DNA from: Acerihabitans sp035013185 | GTDB lineage: Bacteria > Pseudomonadota > Gammaproteobacteria > Enterobacterales > Enterobacteriaceae | Assembly (NCBI RefSeq): GCF_035013185.1 | Contig: NZ_JAYGJO010000005.1 | Span: forward strand, 124,001 to 188,000 | Length of the DNA stretch: 64,000 nt | Direction of reading: 5' to 3' | In this document: positions 62,935 to 64,000 of the stretch, in pieces | Numbering within the stretch: the stretch's first letter is position 1 | Layout: the number at the start of each line of letters is the position of its first letter | Translations under genes and position numbers: made by a program | The notes under the pieces: generated by a model | What the model was told of the DNA's origin: nothing | Seen by the model: the letters and a program-made list of their open reading frames with translations, nothing else | The model's database searches: none

Positions 62935-63852
62935 ATGAATACTGTCCAGTATGATACAGAAGGCGTGTTATTTAATATTCAGCGCTATTCTTTGCACGAT
63001 GGTCCTGGTATCCGTACGATTCCTTTTTTTAAAGGCTGCCCGCTGGCCTGTAAATGGTGTAGTAATCCAGAATCACAGCGACCCGAGCCCGAATTAATCT
63101 ACAAAAAAAATGAGTGTATACACTGTGGCAAATGTGTGGAAATTTGTCCTCAGCACGCGCTGTCGGTTAATAATCCATACTTTATTGACCGTGAACGCTG
63201 CATAGGATGTGGTAAATGCATCAGCGTTTGTCCAACCCAGGCGTTGGAGATGAAAGGCAAACGTATGACGGTGCGTGACGTGGTGCGAGAACTGCAAAAG
63301 GAGGAAAACCTTTATCGTCGTTCCGGTGGCGGTATTACTCTTTCTGGCGGTGAACCCTTGGCGCAGCCTGAATTCGCGCGTGAATTGTTGAAAGCGTGTA
63401 AAGAGAAAGGATGGCATACCGCTATCGAGACCACGGGTTTCACTTCAAAAGAGGTGATTGAAGATGTTTTTCCTTATGTTGATCTTGCACTGACAGATAT
63501 TAAAGCCATTAACCCCTCAGTGCATAAGAGCAATACGGGCGGTGATAACCGTAAAATCCTCGAGAACTTAATCCGTATTTCATGTATCACTAAGGTTATT
63601 GTCCGCATTCCAGTCATCCCTGGTGTGAATGATAATCCTGAAGAGATTCGTAACATAGGTGAGTTTGCTCGTTTGATGTCAAATGTTAATACAATACATC
63701 TGTTACCTTATCATTCCTTTGGAGAAAATAAATATCAACTCCTTGGGCGTAAATACCCAATGGGTGATGCCTCGACAATGAGTGATAGTAAGATGAGTAC
63801 ATTAAAAAATGAAATTGAATCGTTAGGGTTCAATTGCCAAATAGGTGGATGA
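62935..63852 (+). CDS. Glycyl-radical enzyme activase (radical SAM)
   Basis: 305 residues. It uses S-adenosylmethionine to place the radical on Gly825 of the dehydratase. Cys35, Cys39 and Cys42 (GCPLACKWC) are the CxxxCxxC radical-SAM motif; an inserted ferredoxin-like domain has Cys61, 64, 67, 71 and Cys89, 92, 95, 99 for two more [4Fe-4S] clusters. GGITLSGGEPLAQPEF is the SAM-binding motif. This domain set is standard for activases of diol dehydratases and choline lyases. Confidence 0.95.
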   Translation: MNTVQYDTEGVLFNIQRYSLHDGPGIRTIPFFKGCPLACKWCSNPESQRPEPELIYKKNECIHCGKCVEICPQHALSVNNPYFIDRERCIGCGKCISVCPTQALEMKGKRMTVRDVVRELQKEENLYRRSGGGITLSGGEPLAQPEFARELLKACKEKGWHTAIETTGFTSKEVIEDVFPYVDLALTDIKAINPSVHKSNTGGDNRKILENLIRISCITKVIVRIPVIPGVNDNPEEIRNIGEFARLMSNVNTIHLLPYHSFGENKYQLLGRKYPMGDASTMSDSKMSTLKNEIESLGFNCQIGG

Positions 63853-64000
63853 AAATTATCACAAGGCGTAAGTATTTTTGATACTGCACTGCGTTTATGC
63901 CTGTATCGAGAAGAATATTTATCGGAGCCATTCTGTAACTGTAATTTTCATTACACATTTTTAAAATTCTTACTTCTGTCCATCATACAGCGGTAAGCAA
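63853..64000. other. Trailing intergenic sequence
   Basis: AT-rich with no supported gene or strong terminator. The operon may continue with further shell or regulator genes beyond the window. Confidence 0.5.

Overview
The window looks like the chromosome of a member of the Enterobacterales. A NarGHJI nitrate reductase very close to the E. coli type, a MalT-controlled periplasmic amylase MalS, an enterobacterial-type T6SS locus and a Pdu/Eut-like microcompartment locus all point there. I do not assign a genus. Coding density and codon use are typical of enterobacteria, except for an obviously AT-rich stretch at about 23.5-31.2 kb. The window also holds many broken genes, which suggests a genome with ongoing local decay.

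Layout. (1) 1-6453, plus strand: narG (5' end outside the window), narH, narJ, narI, a membrane-bound respiratory nitrate reductase operon. (2) 6460-45125, minus strand: one large type VI secretion (T6SS) island. Read in its own direction it runs tssB, tssC, tssK, tssL, an OmpA-domain gene, hcp, clpV, vgrG-A, a peptidoglycan-hydrolase effector and immunity region, a frameshifted PAAR gene, an inner-membrane protein, tssM, tssF, tssG, tssJ, vgrG-B, a toxin with its immunity gene, two DUF3304-like immunity genes and a broken Tle1-like lipase. No tssA or tssE is visible. (3) 45.1-46.4 kb: a long AT-rich intergenic region with a heptamer repeat and an IS3-family remnant. (4) 46.4-50.7 kb: a methyl-accepting chemotaxis protein behind a good FliA promoter, a truncated dinB relic, and malS on the minus strand. 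(5) 51.06-63.85 kb, plus strand: a B12-independent glycyl-radical microcompartment (GRM) operon. It encodes an alcohol dehydrogenase, PduL, EutJ, a flavoprotein-like protein, a BMC-P vertex protein, a PduO-C-like protein, a propionate/acetate kinase, PduA, PduB, PduP, a PduU-like shell protein, a glycyl-radical diol dehydratase and its activase.

How the parts work. The GRM operon encodes a full route: diol to aldehyde (glycyl radical enzyme plus activase), aldehyde to acyl-CoA (PduP), acyl-CoA to acyl-phosphate (PduL) and then to acid plus ATP (kinase). The alcohol dehydrogenase recycles NADH, and a small shell encloses the chemistry. Active-site residues and the Pdu-type neighbours favour 1,2-propanediol (or glycerol) over choline. 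With nitrate reductase and the amylase, this is a picture of anaerobic or facultative growth on plant- or gut-derived carbon.

The most unusual region is 23.1-33.5 kb. A VgrG-linked effector (M23-like N-terminus, conserved core, GH19-like tip) is followed by displaced copies of its core, other toxin tips or tip relics, and a series of at least six exported immunity-like genes, including LprI-type lysozyme inhibitors and SH3-like proteins. It resembles an orphan-tip and immunity stockpile like those known for Rhs and CDI loci. The second notable item is the PduP-like aldehyde dehydrogenase, whose N-terminal extension carries a tandemly duplicated amphipathic helix.
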